Assembly: GCF_950023065.1 (NCBI RefSeq)
Contig: NC_088680.1
Coordinates: 70,097,350-70,161,349, forward strand
Origin: Planococcus citri
Taxonomy: Eukaryota > Arthropoda > Insecta > Hemiptera > Pseudococcidae
Reading direction: 5' to 3'
Length of the DNA: 64,000 nt
The notes beneath the pieces were generated by a model, which saw only the letters and a program-made list of their open reading frames with translations, did no database searches and was not told where the DNA came from. A program made the position numbers and the translations under genes. Positions within the stretch are counted from its first letter, which is position 1, and every line of letters starts with the position of its first letter. Positions 47,401 through 59,000 of this stretch are shown one piece after another.

Positions 47401-50400
47401 TTCGCATAGTCTTTGAAAATCCAAAATTTGAAATACAGTAGAACCTCGTCGATTATCCGACTAAAAAAGTGCATCCGACTTCTTCTGATTAATAAATTTT
47501 CTCCTGGACTGAATTAACATGCCCAATAGCAATGTCTATGCCGATTTCAATGTAAATTTTGATCCATCCACATCCCTTACTTTTGGAACCCTCATGTCGA
47601 TGTTAATTCCGCCCTTGTTTTGGGCAAAGTGTTGATGTATTTTTTTTGTATGATACCCCGTATATTGATTTCAAACCCCCCCCAGCAGTGCGGGGGGGGG
47701 GTCAAGTTATGCTACTGTACTCTAAATAAGAATTCTAACCCCGGAAAATTGTGATGTTCCTTTTTGTTTTTGTTTTCAGGGTAATTACACCATACATGCA
47801 CAGACTCCATACAGACAACTCCTTGAAATAAGAAACGCTTCAGTTTTTCATGCTGGGACATACTACTGCGTTTCAACAAAGGACAGCGAGAATTCCATGT
47901 GGATTGATCTCTTACCTGGTAAGGCTAGGTACCTGAGTTTTCAATTTTTTAGGATTTAACTAAAAAATGTTGAATTCTAAATGCTTCAGCTTCATAACAT
48001 ATCTACATGTCACAATAAGGAAGGTTTTAAAACAAAAATTAGGGAAATCCGTCCACTTTTCAAAAATTTGAAGGGGGCAGAGACAGAGTTGGATTGTAGA
48101 ATGTAGAATGTAAAATATAAGGTAGAATAATGTAAAATATGTAGGTATATAATGTATTATAATTAATACATGTAGGTACATAGTACATACCTAATAATAC
48201 ACATACTTGGTACTTTGTGGTGCGCAAGTCTTTCGTGGTAATTATTGTGGTGCCCGCGTACATAGAGGACCACACATAGGGTCCCCAGAAATATCGTGAA
48301 CCACAAAAAAAGTTTTCTGCTAAACATTTTGGTTGGTCACAGTGAATGATAATAATGATAGCACATGATTATAGTTATTGGACTGGAGAGATAACATTCC
48401 ACCAATCATAATTGCCAACCTATATTTTTAATGAAACATTTTCTTTGAGGTTCGCGATATTTCTGGGCACCCTGTACATTATACCTTGCGAGTGATAATA
48501 GTCCGGCATATGACAATAGGAGTAATTGCACCCCCCCCCGCCGATCCACCGGGACAACTTTTTTCCTAAAGGGGACATCCTAAGGAACATTTTAAAGCAA
48601 ACTTGCTCAAAAAAAAGTTGGCCTTACTTACAAAATGGCGGCCATTTTGATTGACAGGTCAGCCGAAATCGCAGATTTTGCGTTTCAACATAGGGCTTAC
48701 ACGACAGTTTTCAAACTTTACAAAGCTAGATCGAAAGATCATGAAAAAATTTATCACTTGTCAAAATTTCAATTGCTAAAGTGCGTTTTTCGATTTTTGG
48801 TGAATTTTTGAAAATTGAATTTAGGCCAAAAATAAGGGAAAAAATCAAAATTTTACCAAATTGACCCGGAAAGCTGAAATTTGGGATATACCCTATTTTC
48901 GACATGCCAAATCGATTGGAAAAGGTTTCGACCCGATTTGAGCAGTTCTGGAGCCTCCAGCAGATTTTTGAAACTCGAAATTCCCACAAAATTCTATCAA
49001 ATCGGAGCTGTAAAGCTGAAATTTATTCTAAAAACTAATTCCAATACACTACGAATTACTGCAGGTAAATTTCAAGTCATTTTGGAGCTTCCAGCAACTT
49101 TTTGAAAATTCCTGAAGCCTCCAGCAGATTTTTGAAACTTTAAATTTTCACAAAATTTCATCAAATCAGATGGAAAGCGAAAATTTACGATACAATCCAA
49201 TTTTAACACCCTCTGAAGACGACTTCAAGTGGGTTCAAATCATTTTGGAGCCTCCAGCGCCTTTTTGAAAATTACTGGAGCCTCCAGTAGATTTTTGAAA
49301 CTTGAAATTCCCGCAACATTTTACCAAATGGAGTTGGCTAGCTGAAATGTACTCCGTAAACTAATTTCAATACGATATGAAGTCGACTACATGGTGGTTT
49401 CAAATGGTTTTGAAGCTTCCAGCTACTTTTTGGAAATTTCAATTTTCCAAAAAACACCATACGACCTCTCAAAAAGTGGCTGGATGCTTCAAAACGACTT
49501 GAAATCCACCAGCAGATGACTTCGTAGCGTATTAAAATTACTTTCTATTTTAACACCCTCTGAAAACGACTTCAGGTGGGTTCAAGTCATTTTAGAGCCT
49601 CCAGCGACTTTTTTTGAAAATTACTGAAGCCTCCAGTAGATTTTTGAAACTTGAAATTTCCCCAAAATGTTATCAAACCAAGATGGAGAGTCGAAATTCA
49701 TTCTGCACACTAATTTCAATACGCTACGAAGTTGACTGCTGGTGAATTTCAAGTCTTTTTGGAGCCTCCAGCAACTTTTTGAAAAGTTGTATGACGTTTT
49801 CTTGGAAAATTGAAATTTCCTAAAAGTAGCTGGAAGCTTCAAAACCATTTGAAACCACCATGTAGTCTGCGAAGTAAATTTCAGCTTGCAAACTCCATTT
49901 GATAAATTAATGTTGGGGAAATTTCAAGTTCCAAAAATCTGCTAGAGGCTCCAGTAATTTTCAAAAAAAGTCGCTGGTGGCCCTAAAATTACTTGAACCC
50001 ACCTAAAGTCGTCTTCGGGGGGTGTTAAAATTGGAGTGTAGAGTAAATTTCAGCTTTCCATCTCCATTATTGATGAAATTTTGTGAAAATTATAAGTTTC
50101 AAAAATCTGCTGGAGGCTTCAGGAATTTTCAAAAAGTCGCTGGAGGCTCCAAAACGACTTGAAATCCACCAGCAGTCGACTTCGTAGCGTATTGAAATTA
50201 GTTTTTAGAATAAATTTCTGCTTTACAGCTCCAATTTGATGGAATTTTGTGGGAATTTCGAGTTTCAAAAATCTGCTGGAGTCTCCAAAACTGCTCAAAA
50301 CGGGTTGAAACCGTTTCCAATCGATTTGGCATGTCGAAAATAGGGTATATCCCAAATTTCAGCTTTCTTGGTCAATTTGATAAAATTTTGATTTTTTCCC

Positions 50401-50979
50401 TCATTTTTGGCCTAAATTTGATTTTCAAAAATTCACCAAAAATCAAAAAACGCACTTTAGCACTTGAAATTTCGACAGGTGATAAATTTTTGCATGATCT
50501 TTCGATCTACCTTTGTAAGGTTTGAAAAATTTTGTGCAAGTCCTATGTTGAAACGCAAAATCTGCGATTTCGGCTGACCTGTCAATCAAAATGGCCGCCA
50601 TTTTGTAAGTAAGGCCAACTTTTTTTTTGGCAACTTTGCTTTAAAACGTTCCTTAGGATGTCCCCTTTAAGAAAAATGTTGTCCCGGAGGATCGGCGGGG
50701 GGGGGGGGGGGTGCAATTACTCCTATTGTCATATGCCGGACTATAAAGTTACATCTCAAAATAGTGAAATTTTACAGGAGAGCAATTGTAATTTTCTTTT
50801 TATTAAAAACTTGATTCGGGAGAAATATGGTTTTAACCTGACAAAAATAAATATTCTCTATTATTTCTGTTTCAGAGTATCCCGCTTTTAAAAATACCCA
50901 TCCCCACAGAGTTTACGTAACTTCACTTTCACACCCAGAGGAAGGTCGTTGGATGAATGAATACGGCGATTATGAATAA
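41457..50979 (+). CDS. Small secreted single-Ig-domain protein, gene 1 (141 aa)
   Basis: Exons 41457-41517, 46656-46777, 47780-47918 and 50876-50979 join in phase (426 bases). Residues 1-20 are a signal peptide (MMRNSFVLLMILIAYSAYSS). One Ig domain follows, with the first Cys in ISITCTGTG, a Trp 10 residues later (VTWIP), and the second in AGTYYCVSTKD, plus the typical L-I-N-A-S-D/H-A-G-Y-Y-C string. The ending NTHPHRVYVTSLSHPEEGRW reads to TAA with no membrane anchor. Four N-glycosylation sequons are present (NTT, NIS, NYT, NAS). The fold loosely recalls the first Ig domain of VEGF/PDGF-type receptors, so a soluble decoy or an immune/recognition protein is possible. That is inference. Introns of 5.1 kb and 3.0 kb are filled with foldback elements. 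Confidence 0.7.
41828..42895. mobile_element. Foldback element with CAAGGGAACC termini, in intron 1 of Ig gene 1
   Basis: The left ACAAGGGAACCTCTTGAGG is matched by CCTCAAGAGGTTCCCTTGT on the right, and the arms extend inward through 'ccgcctccgatttgaacgg' and 'caattgggcagctaaaaat'. A sub-repeat containing TCTGGAGCCTCCA is present three times (two direct, one inverted). No transposase is present. Confidence 0.75.
43753..45925. mobile_element. Foldback element with AGGGTGGTCC termini and nearly identical 650-bp arms
   Basis: AGGGTGGTCCTTATTTTATC at the left pairs with its complement at the right. The arms (43753-44400 and 45275-45925) are almost perfect complements, so much so that the same 66-codon frame appears in both. 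A unique spacer of about 870 bases (44400-45275) lies between. The high arm identity suggests recent insertion or gene conversion between arms. The frames inside are not considered genes. Confidence 0.85.
46797..47450. repeat. Intron segment duplicated with the Ig gene
   Basis: Intron 2 of Ig gene 1 matches 56920-57620 of gene 2 (shared 'gtacctagtgcagtatctac', 'ctgaaattgaaggaggcttc'). It contains internal repeats of 'ttttggaattgcgaaaatct' and 'cccctttttggggc', so it is itself derived from repeat DNA. A further match, 47500-47760 to 62945-63215, completes the intron homology. Confidence 0.75.
48499..50743. mobile_element. GTCCGGC-family foldback element, complete copy, in intron 3 of Ig gene 1
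   Basis: Bounded by TA on each side, with GTCCGGCATATGACAATAGG at the left and its complement at the right, each followed inward by a C or G run. The two arms of about 1.1 kb are complementary from end to end with scattered mismatches. Inside each arm, GGAGGCTCCAG-like motifs recur, with linked blocks 'aaaacgacttgaaatccacc' and 'cgacttcgtagcgtattgaa'. No transposase, polyA tail or tRNA-like promoter is present. It lies between exons 3 and 4 and must be spliced out. Confidence 0.9.
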
Positions 50980-51378
50980 ACAACTTCAAGGAATCAAAAA
51001 CAATGACATCATTGCATTTAATATACCTTGGTAGGTCTAATGATAAGAATTTGAGTGTAAGGCGTATCATCATTTGTATCAATTTACTTGACTAATAAAA
51101 CTATAAAGAATCTGCATGTAACGTCATATTGTGTTGTACCAATCTATGTAGTTGATAACTTTGTTAGGTATGTATCTACCTAGTACTGAGTCCATACAGT
51201 AATTTCTTCAATCAGAATACATACTTTTCTCTTTCCTCAGGTGGAAGGTCTATGCAGTCAGGTATTTCCATATATTATGTCTCTTCTTCCAACTCTCCAT
51301 TCTGGAAAGCAGTAGTCACATCTAATTGAATCGGTGAGAAAAGAAAGGGACCTGGAAAATTTTTTTTTAACGCATATA
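50980..51378. other. 3' flank of Ig gene 1
   Basis: AT-rich sequence downstream of the TAA with an AATAAA-like signal (actaataaaac, near 51093). No further exon was assigned, although 'ctttcctcag' at 51231-51240 is an acceptor-like site. Confidence 0.35.
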
Positions 51379-52381
51379 CAGTATGACACAAAAGTAGTGT
51401 TCGGTGGCATTTATTTCTAAGTGGAAAGAGCTAGAGAGATGAATGAAGCGGCGTTGAGTAGGGAAAAATAAGAGCTTTCAAAAGCAACCTTGAAAATTTC
51501 AGGCCCATGCACAGGGTGTCCACAAATTGAAAAACCGGTTTGGTCAAAAAAATTCAAACTGGTTTTTATTGGCGCAATGTATTCTACACACTAAGGCGAC
51601 AAAAACGTGATATGAATTTTTTGAAACCGGTTCCGATCACCGAAAATGGTTCAATTTTTCACGCTCTACAACTTTTGTTTCAAGCATTTTTCTCTATCTT
51701 CAATTTTTAGGTGACTGACAAAAACTGGTTGCTAAATGCTAACCAATGAACCAGTTTTAAAAAGTGATTAGACAGAATTGTGTAACTTTTCACGCTCTAC
51801 AACTTTTGTTTCAAGCTTTTTTCTCGATCTCCAATTTTTAGGTAATTTTGATAACTGGTTGCAAATTAATAAACCGGTTTCATAATCCGATCAGCGAAAA
51901 TGGTTCAATTTTTCACGCTCTACAACTTTTGTTTCAAGCATTTTTTTCTATCTTCAATTTTTAGGTGATTGTCAAAAACTGGTTTTTAAATGCAAAACAA
52001 TGAACCGGTTTCAAAATGTGATTAGACAGAATTGTGTAATTTTTCACGCTCTACAACTTTTGTTTCAAACTTTTTTCTCTATCTTCAATTTTTGGGTATT
52101 TTTTGTTAACCGGTTGCAAATTAACGAACCGGTTTCAAAAAATTCATATCACGTTTTTGTCGCCTTAGTGTGTAGAATACATTGCGCCAATAAAAACCAG
52201 TTTGAATTTTTTGACCAAACCGGTTTTTCAATTTGTGGACACCCTGTGCATGGGCCTGAAATTTTCAAGGTTGCTTTTGAAAGCTCTTATTTTTCCCTAC
52301 TCAACGCCGCTTCATTCATCTCTCTAGCTCTTTCCACTTAGAAATAAATGCCACCGAACACTACTTTTGTGTCATACTGTA
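51377..52381. mobile_element. 1.0-kb foldback element with mariner-like CAGTATGACACAAAAG ends
   Basis: TA then CAGTATGACACAAAAGTAGT at the left is mirrored at the right (GTCATACTG then TA). About 180 bases at each end are nearly perfect complements ('ggtgtccacaaattgaaaaa'). The centre has four short repeats containing 'cacgctctacaacttttgtt' and 'aaccggtt'. It is non-coding. Confidence 0.85.
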
Positions 52382-52718
52382 TATGTGGGTTTTGAAATAT
52401 GGCGGATCGACTGGTGATGTCAGATTTCCGCAAAACTGCCGAGAAAGTGGTATTTGGGCGCATAAAAAGGGCGGGTCTACATTGATGACTTTTTAAATTA
52501 AATTTTTTGAATTCCTTGAAAAATAAGTAAATAACAAACATTTTTAAGGAAACCATTTTTTGAAATTCAAGTTCATCTCTGTGCTGAAAAAAGACGAAAA
52601 AATTAACAACTTCGGCAGAACGTTTTACAGCTCACAGGGTTTCTGGTCAATTTAAACGAGATAGCAGTCTAAGTGATGTACTTAGATGTAGAATCGAACC
52701 CCGCAAAATTTAGCCTAA

Positions 52719-53120
52719 AAAAAATCCGTGGAACAATGCTTTTTAGCTTTTGGTACTTTGAGATGGGGTATTTTAACCAGCAAGGGAGGATGGTGTGAAT
52801 CTTCTCTCTCCAACAGGAACTCTCCTTTCTGCACAGAGATCAGAGGTAGACTAGTGATGGCAAGATCCAAAAATTTGTCTTGAGCATTTGGAACTGGGTT
52901 CACCTGTTCAAGTTGACCCACCTGAATGAACTGTAGCATGTCTCAGACTTTGCTATTATTAGTGAGGGGCTGGGATTGCATATACTCCAATATGTTGTTG
53001 AAATCGCCTAGTATAATTTTGTTACACTGGCATCGAATTGGGGAGAAGGAAATTGCATTGTATATGGTTTGCTGGGTAGATCCTGAGGTATTGGGAGGAA
53101 TGTAGATCACACCAATCTAT
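52719..53120 (-). pseudogene. LINE (non-LTR retrotransposon) endonuclease fragment
   Basis: On the minus strand the reading IGVIYIPPN, then KIILGDFNNILEYMQSQPL, then FLDLAITSLP and EDSHHPPLLVKI reproduces the end of an AP-endonuclease domain: the GDFN metal/catalytic motif and the terminal S-(D/H)-H-x-P motif. At least two in-frame stops interrupt it, and the reverse transcriptase that should follow is absent. A dead fragment. Confidence 0.75.
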
Positions 53121-53190
53121 GCGTCATGGAAAGTATTAGGTTGTGTCGACTTGTTTAGTCTTCAGCTCTAACTATACATACTTGGCCGAT

Positions 53191-55090
53191 TTTGTAAACC
53201 TGGTGACTTCAGGTGAATCCTGGTGACTGATTCGCCAGAAGTCACCAGAATTCACCAGAACGTTGAAAACACATATTTCATACTCTAGTGACTTTTTGGT
53301 GAAAGAAGTGACCTTATTTGGGCAATTTTGTAAACCTGGTGACTTTTGGTGAATCCTGGTAACTGATTCACCAGAAATCACCAGAACGCTGAAAACTCAT
53401 ATTTCATACCCTGGTGACTTTTTGGTGAAAGAAGTGACATTATTTGAACGATTTTGTAAACCTGGTGACTCCTGGTGAATCCTGGTGACTGATTCACCAG
53501 AAGTCACCAGAATTCACCAGAACGTTGAAAAGTCATATTTCATACCCTGGTGACTTTTTGGTGAAAGAAGTGACATTATTTAGGCAATTTTGTAAACCTG
53601 GTGACTTTTGGTGAATCCTGGTGACTGATTCACCAGAAGTCACCAGAATTCACCAGAACGTTGAAAAGTCATATTTCATATTCATACCCTTGTGACTTTT
53701 TGGTGAACAAAGTGACATTATTTGAGCAATTTTGTAAACCTGGTGACTTCTGGTGAATCCTGGTGACTGATTCACCAGAAGTCACCAGAATGTTGAAAAG
53801 TCATATTTCAAACCCTTATGACTTTTTGGCGAAAAAAGTGACCTTATTTGATTGATTTTGTAAACCTGGTGACTCCTGGTGAATCCTGGTGACTGATTCA
53901 CCAGAAGTCACCAGAATTCACCAGAACGTTGAAAAGTCATATTTCATACCCTTATGACTTTTTGGTGAACAAAGTGACATTATTTGAGCAATTTTGTAAA
54001 CCTGGTGACTTCTGGTGAATCCTGGTGACTGATTCACCAGAAGTCACCAGAATGTTGAAAAGTCATATTTCAACCCCTTATGACTTTTTGGCGAAAAAAG
54101 TGACCTTATTTGATTGATTTTGTAAACCTGGTGACTTTTGGTGAATCCTGGTGACTGATTCACCAGAAGTCACCAGAACGCTGAAAACTCATATTTCATA
54201 CCCTGGTGACTTTTTGGTGAAAGAAGTGACATTATTTGAACGACTTTGTAAACCTGGTGACTCCTGGTGAATCCTGGTGACTGATTCACCAGAAGTCACC
54301 AGAATTCACCAGAACGTTGAAAAGTCATATTTCATACCCTTGTGACTTTTTGGTGAACAAAGTGACATTATTTGAGCGATTTTGTAAACCTGGTGACTTC
54401 TGGTGAATCCTGGTGACTGATTCCCCGGAAGTCACCAGAATTCACCATAACGTTGAAAACTCATATTTCATACCCTTGTGACTTTTTGGTGAAAGGAGCG
54501 AATTATTTGGGTGATTATGTAACCCTGGTGACTTCTGGTGAATCCTGTTGACTGATTCACCAGAAGTCACTAGAATTCACCATAACGTTGTAAACTAATA
54601 TTTCATGCTCTGGTGACTTTTTGGTGAAAGGAGTGAATTATTTGGGTGATTTTGTAAACCAGGTGACTTCTGGTGAATCCTGGTGACTGATTCACCGGAA
54701 GTCACCAGAATTCACCATAACGTTGAAAACTCATATTTCATACCCTTGTGACTTTTTGGTGAAATAAGTGACCTTATTGTCCTTATTTGATTGATTTTGT
54801 AACCCTGGTGACTTCTGGTGAATCCTGGTGACTGATTCACCAGAAGTCACCAGAATTCACCAGAATTCACCATAACGTTGTAAACTAATATTTCATGCTC
54901 TGTTGACTTTTTGGTGAAAGGAGTGAATTATTTGGGTGATTATGTAAACCAGGTGACTTCTGATGAATCCTGGTTACTCATTCACCAGAAGTCACCAGAA
55001 TTCACCAGAACGTTGAAAAATCATATTTCATACTGTGTTGACTTTTTGGTGAAAGAAGTGACCTTATTTGGGCGATTTTGTAATCCTGGT
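53191..55090. repeat. Minisatellite array of about 15 self-complementary units
   Basis: Units beginning TTTGTAAACCTGGTGACT recur at 53191, 53327, 53453, 53588, 53731, 53857, 53993, 54118, 54245, 54381, 54516, 54651, 54795, 54941 and 55077. Spacings fall into classes near 126, 135 and 144 bases, which differ mainly by the presence or number of the 10-base block AATTCACCAG. Every unit contains CTGGTGA...CTGGTGACTGATTCACCAGAAGTCACCAG-type inverted halves that could fold into a long hairpin. No coding potential was seen. It lies directly upstream of the Ig gene 2 promoter. Confidence 0.92.
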
Positions 55091-55199
55091 GAGCCTAATA
55101 AACAAACGCAACAGCGCATGCGTCAACACCTGATGCTGTAGTGTGTGTGTGTAAACGTGTGTATATTGCTGATAGTAGTTGAGTTATGCGTGTGCTGTT

Positions 55200-55373
55200 G
55201 CCTTTGTCCAGAACCATTTATGACATACTCGCGTGTTGTCACTCTTTTCATGTCTTTTTTTACATACCTACATACTTATAAATAACGTTCTTTTGAAGCA
55301 GATATTTCTACATCGCTTCAACGTTTTCTAAATCTGTGTTACAGTGTTTTTAAGGACTAAATTTTATATCTCG
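55200..55373 (+). promoter_or_regulatory. Promoter and 5' untranslated exon of secreted Ig gene 2
   Basis: TATAAATA at 55277-55284 and the donor TCG|GTAAGTT at 55373 match those of gene 1. The leader continues after the TTTTTTCAG acceptor at 56060, 27 bases before the ATG. Confidence 0.55.
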
Positions 55374-56087
55374 GTAAGTTAATATTTTTGCTCTGCTACT
55401 CTCCGATTGCAAGAGAGTTTTTACATTTGCTTTTTACTTATTGGTTGTTCTAAATAAATTAATGCTTAATGCTTTCTTTTTTTTCATTCAAACAACTCTC
55501 TATGGCATGATACATTTTTCAATTTCTTACAAAAAAACAAAGACGAAACAATTTTTTTCAAGCCATTCTGGAGCCTCTAGCGCAATTTTCAATTTCTTTA
55601 GAATTTTGAATTCGCTCCAAAATGCGTGAATAATAACTTGGGCGGCTAAAACACGTTTTTTTTTATGAAAAATTTTGATTTTTCTGAGCATGTTGCACCG
55701 ATTTTGGAGCTCCATGAAAAATATTATGTTATTCCTAAGGGTGTAACTAAATTCCTGGAGAAAATTCGCAGGGGGACCCTCCTTGTTCTTTTCCTACAAA
55801 TTTGTGAAATTTTCAACCCCTCGCCACAAAAATAGGATAGCATTTTTAAAAAAGGGATATAATTTTTGGCAAGTGTACGCAAAGAGGCTAAGTTGAAAAC
55901 ATCAATAGGTATCTAAGTTGTAAATACATTTAAGTATGTACTTCTCTAGGCATAGGTAGTTGAAATACGTGTACACAATTACACATGTTCGTGATCGTTT
56001 CTTTTTTTTCTCTAGGAACACAAGACAGATCCATCTCATATCAACGGACTCTTTTTTCAGGTCATCTGTAATTCAAGAAATACAAGG

Positions 56088-59000
56088 ATGATGCGAAACT
56101 CATACGTTTTACTGATGATATTGACTGCATATACAGCATATTCTTCCGGTGAGTATCACCCAACCAGATATTTTTAATAGCGAAGAGCGGGGTGACGTCA
56201 CAGGGTGTATACATATTTTTTTCAAAAAAAAATTTTCACATTGGGGGGGGGTTGAAAATTTTAGAAATTCGTAGGAAAAAACGGGGGGGGGAGCCTTTAC
56301 GAAATTTTCTCACAAATTTAGTTACACCCCAAGGTATAACATATATTTTTTGTGGAGCTCAAAAATCGGTGCAACATGCTCAAAAAAACCAAAATCTTGC
56401 ATAAAATGTGATTTTTCGTCATGTTTTGCCGTGTTTGGTATTTCAAGGTCAAAACTTTTTGAAAAAAATGAAATTTCAAGCAAAATGCGTAAGAATACAC
56501 AAAAACGACCAATTTCTTGTTTTTGAGCCCAATAACGTAGGTAAAAATAAGTGGCAACTGGCAAACAACAAGTGAACATCAAGTACGTACCTATACTTAG
56601 CCATATACAAACTCAGCATTGGTACGCACTCTCAGATAATGAATAAGTACCTAGAAATACTGTTGCTAATTCTCTCATTTTTAGAAAAATACGGTTGAGA
56701 ATCCTACACACTCGCCTATGCATTCTTAGTACATATTAACAAATCCTAATATTAGTGCCTTTAATGTTATTTTTTCAGGAGTTATGATCTCTTACGAAAA
56801 TACTACTGTTCTCCATTACACTCCAAAAGAAAACATCTCTATTACCTGTACTGGAACAGGCGAAGACACAGTCAAATGGATACGTTATGATATAGTGAAA
56901 GTAAGCATTTAAAACACTTTAAAACACGAGTACCTAGTGCAGTATCTACCTCCTCCCTTTTTCAATTTAAAAGTTTTGGAATTACGAAATTCTGGATACA
57001 ATTCTCTTAAAAGTCTGGCTTGTTTTTTTTGGGAAAGTTGGAAAATCGTAAAATTTGAAATAATATGCATACTTACGGAGTTGAAATTTTTAAAAGTGGT
57101 CCTAGGGGGGGAGGGCTTCAAAAGAAGACTCAAATTTTTCATCCCCAAATTCCAAATTTAACCCTCCCTCTCTTTGAGTTTGAAGGCCAAATTCGTCTGA
57201 AATTAAAGGTGGGCTTTTATCGGTGTCCCAACGAAGGGCTCCCCCACATTTTCAGAATTTTTCGTCAATTTTTAGAAGTTTTGGAATTGCGAAAATCTGG
57301 AAAAAATGCTCTTGGAAGTCAAGTTCGTTTTTTTTTTTTTAGCGAAGTTGTAAAATCTAAAATTTCAAATAATATGCATACCTACGGAGCTGAAATTTTT
57401 ACCAGTAGTTTTAGGGGGCTTGAAAAGAAGACTCAATTTTTTTCAGCCCCAAATTCTAAATTTGAACTCCCTTTTTGGGGCCCAATTTTTTTGGACCTCT
57501 ACTAGATGCCCTCGAGGTCTGAAATTGAAGGAGGCTTCAATCGGATTGCAAAAAATTTGAAAAAAAATACTCGCACAGCCTTTGAAAATCCAAAATTTGA
57601 AATACAGTAGAACCTCAATTATCTGACTAAAAAAATGCATTCGACTTCTTCTGATTAACCGATCAAAAGAAGTTGCATAATGTTTTATTATTCGAATAAA
57701 GCTAAATTTTTTATCAAATCGATGTCAAATCACTGCATGATTTTGCCTTTTGTCTAAAACTGTATTGGTGCAATGAGCTGTATGACGTTCAGGTACAAAA
57801 AATAGATAAACCATCTCAATTAACCATTAGGGAAGCAATAGCCATGAAGAAAAACAAAACAAATTTACTAAATAATGACTTAAAATCCTTAGAAAATATT
57901 TTACTTTCTGTTATTAAAACTAAACTTGAAGACATGACTCCTACCACATCCTCACCTACAACCACATCTTCTTCCACATGACCACACCCTTGTGCTGTTA
58001 ATAGTCCGGCATATGACAATAGGAGTAATTGCACCCCCCCCCCCGACGATCCTCCGGGACAACTTTTTTCTTAAAGGGGGACATCCTAAGGAACATTTTA
58101 TAGCAAACTTGCCCAAAAAAAAAGTTGGCCTTACTTACAAAATGGCGGCCATTTTGATTGACAGGTCAGCCGAAATCGCAGATTTTGCGTTTTAACATAG
58201 GACTGGCACGAAAATTTTTCAAACTTCACAAAGGTAGATCGAAAGAACATGCAAAAATTTATCACCTGTCAAAATTTAAAGTGCTAAAGTGCGTTTTTCG
58301 ATTTTTGGTGAATTTTTGAAAATTGAATTTAGGCCAAAAATGAGGGAAAAAATCAAAATTTTACCAAATGGACCCAGAAAGCTGAAATTTGGGATATACC
58401 CTATTTTCGACATGTCAAATCGATTGGATACGGTTTCATCCCGTTTTGAGCAGTTCTGGAGCCTCCAGCAAATTTTTGAAACTCGAAATTCCCACAAAAT
58501 TCCATCAAATTGGAGTTGTATAAAGCTAAAATTTATTCTGAAAACTAATTTCAATACGCTACGAAGTACTGCAGGTGAATTTCAAGTCGTTTTGGAGCAT
58601 CCAGCGACTTTTTGAAAATTTCTGAAGCCTCCAGCAGATTTTTGAAACTTTAAATTTTTACAAAATTTCATCAAATGGAGATGGAAAGCTGAAATTTACT
58701 CTACACCCCAATTTTAACACCCTCTGAAGACGACTTCTGGTGGGTTCAAGTCATTTTAGGGCCTCCAGCGATTTTTTTGAAAATTACTGGAGCCTCCAGC
58801 AGATTTTTGAAACTTGAAATTTCCCCGTTGGCGAGCTGAAATTTACTTCGCAAGACTACATGGTGGTTTCAAATGGTTTCGAAGCTTCCAGCTACTTTTA
58901 AGAAATTTCAATTTTCCAAAAAAACGTCATAAAACCTTTCAAAAAATCGCTGGAGGCTCAAAACGACTTGAAATTCACCAACAGTCAACTTCGTAGCGTA

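Noticed and set aside
38811..50525. Many 60-136-codon frames with SSRFLKLEIPTKFHQ-like or VLKLVCRMN-like motifs as a gene family
   Set aside because: All fall on the internal units of GTCCGGC-family elements, occur on both strands and lack consistent starts and stops.
53191..55090. CRISPR-like regular repeats
   Set aside because: The units touch each other without unique spacers, are over 120 bases long and sit in intron-bearing eukaryotic DNA. This is a minisatellite.
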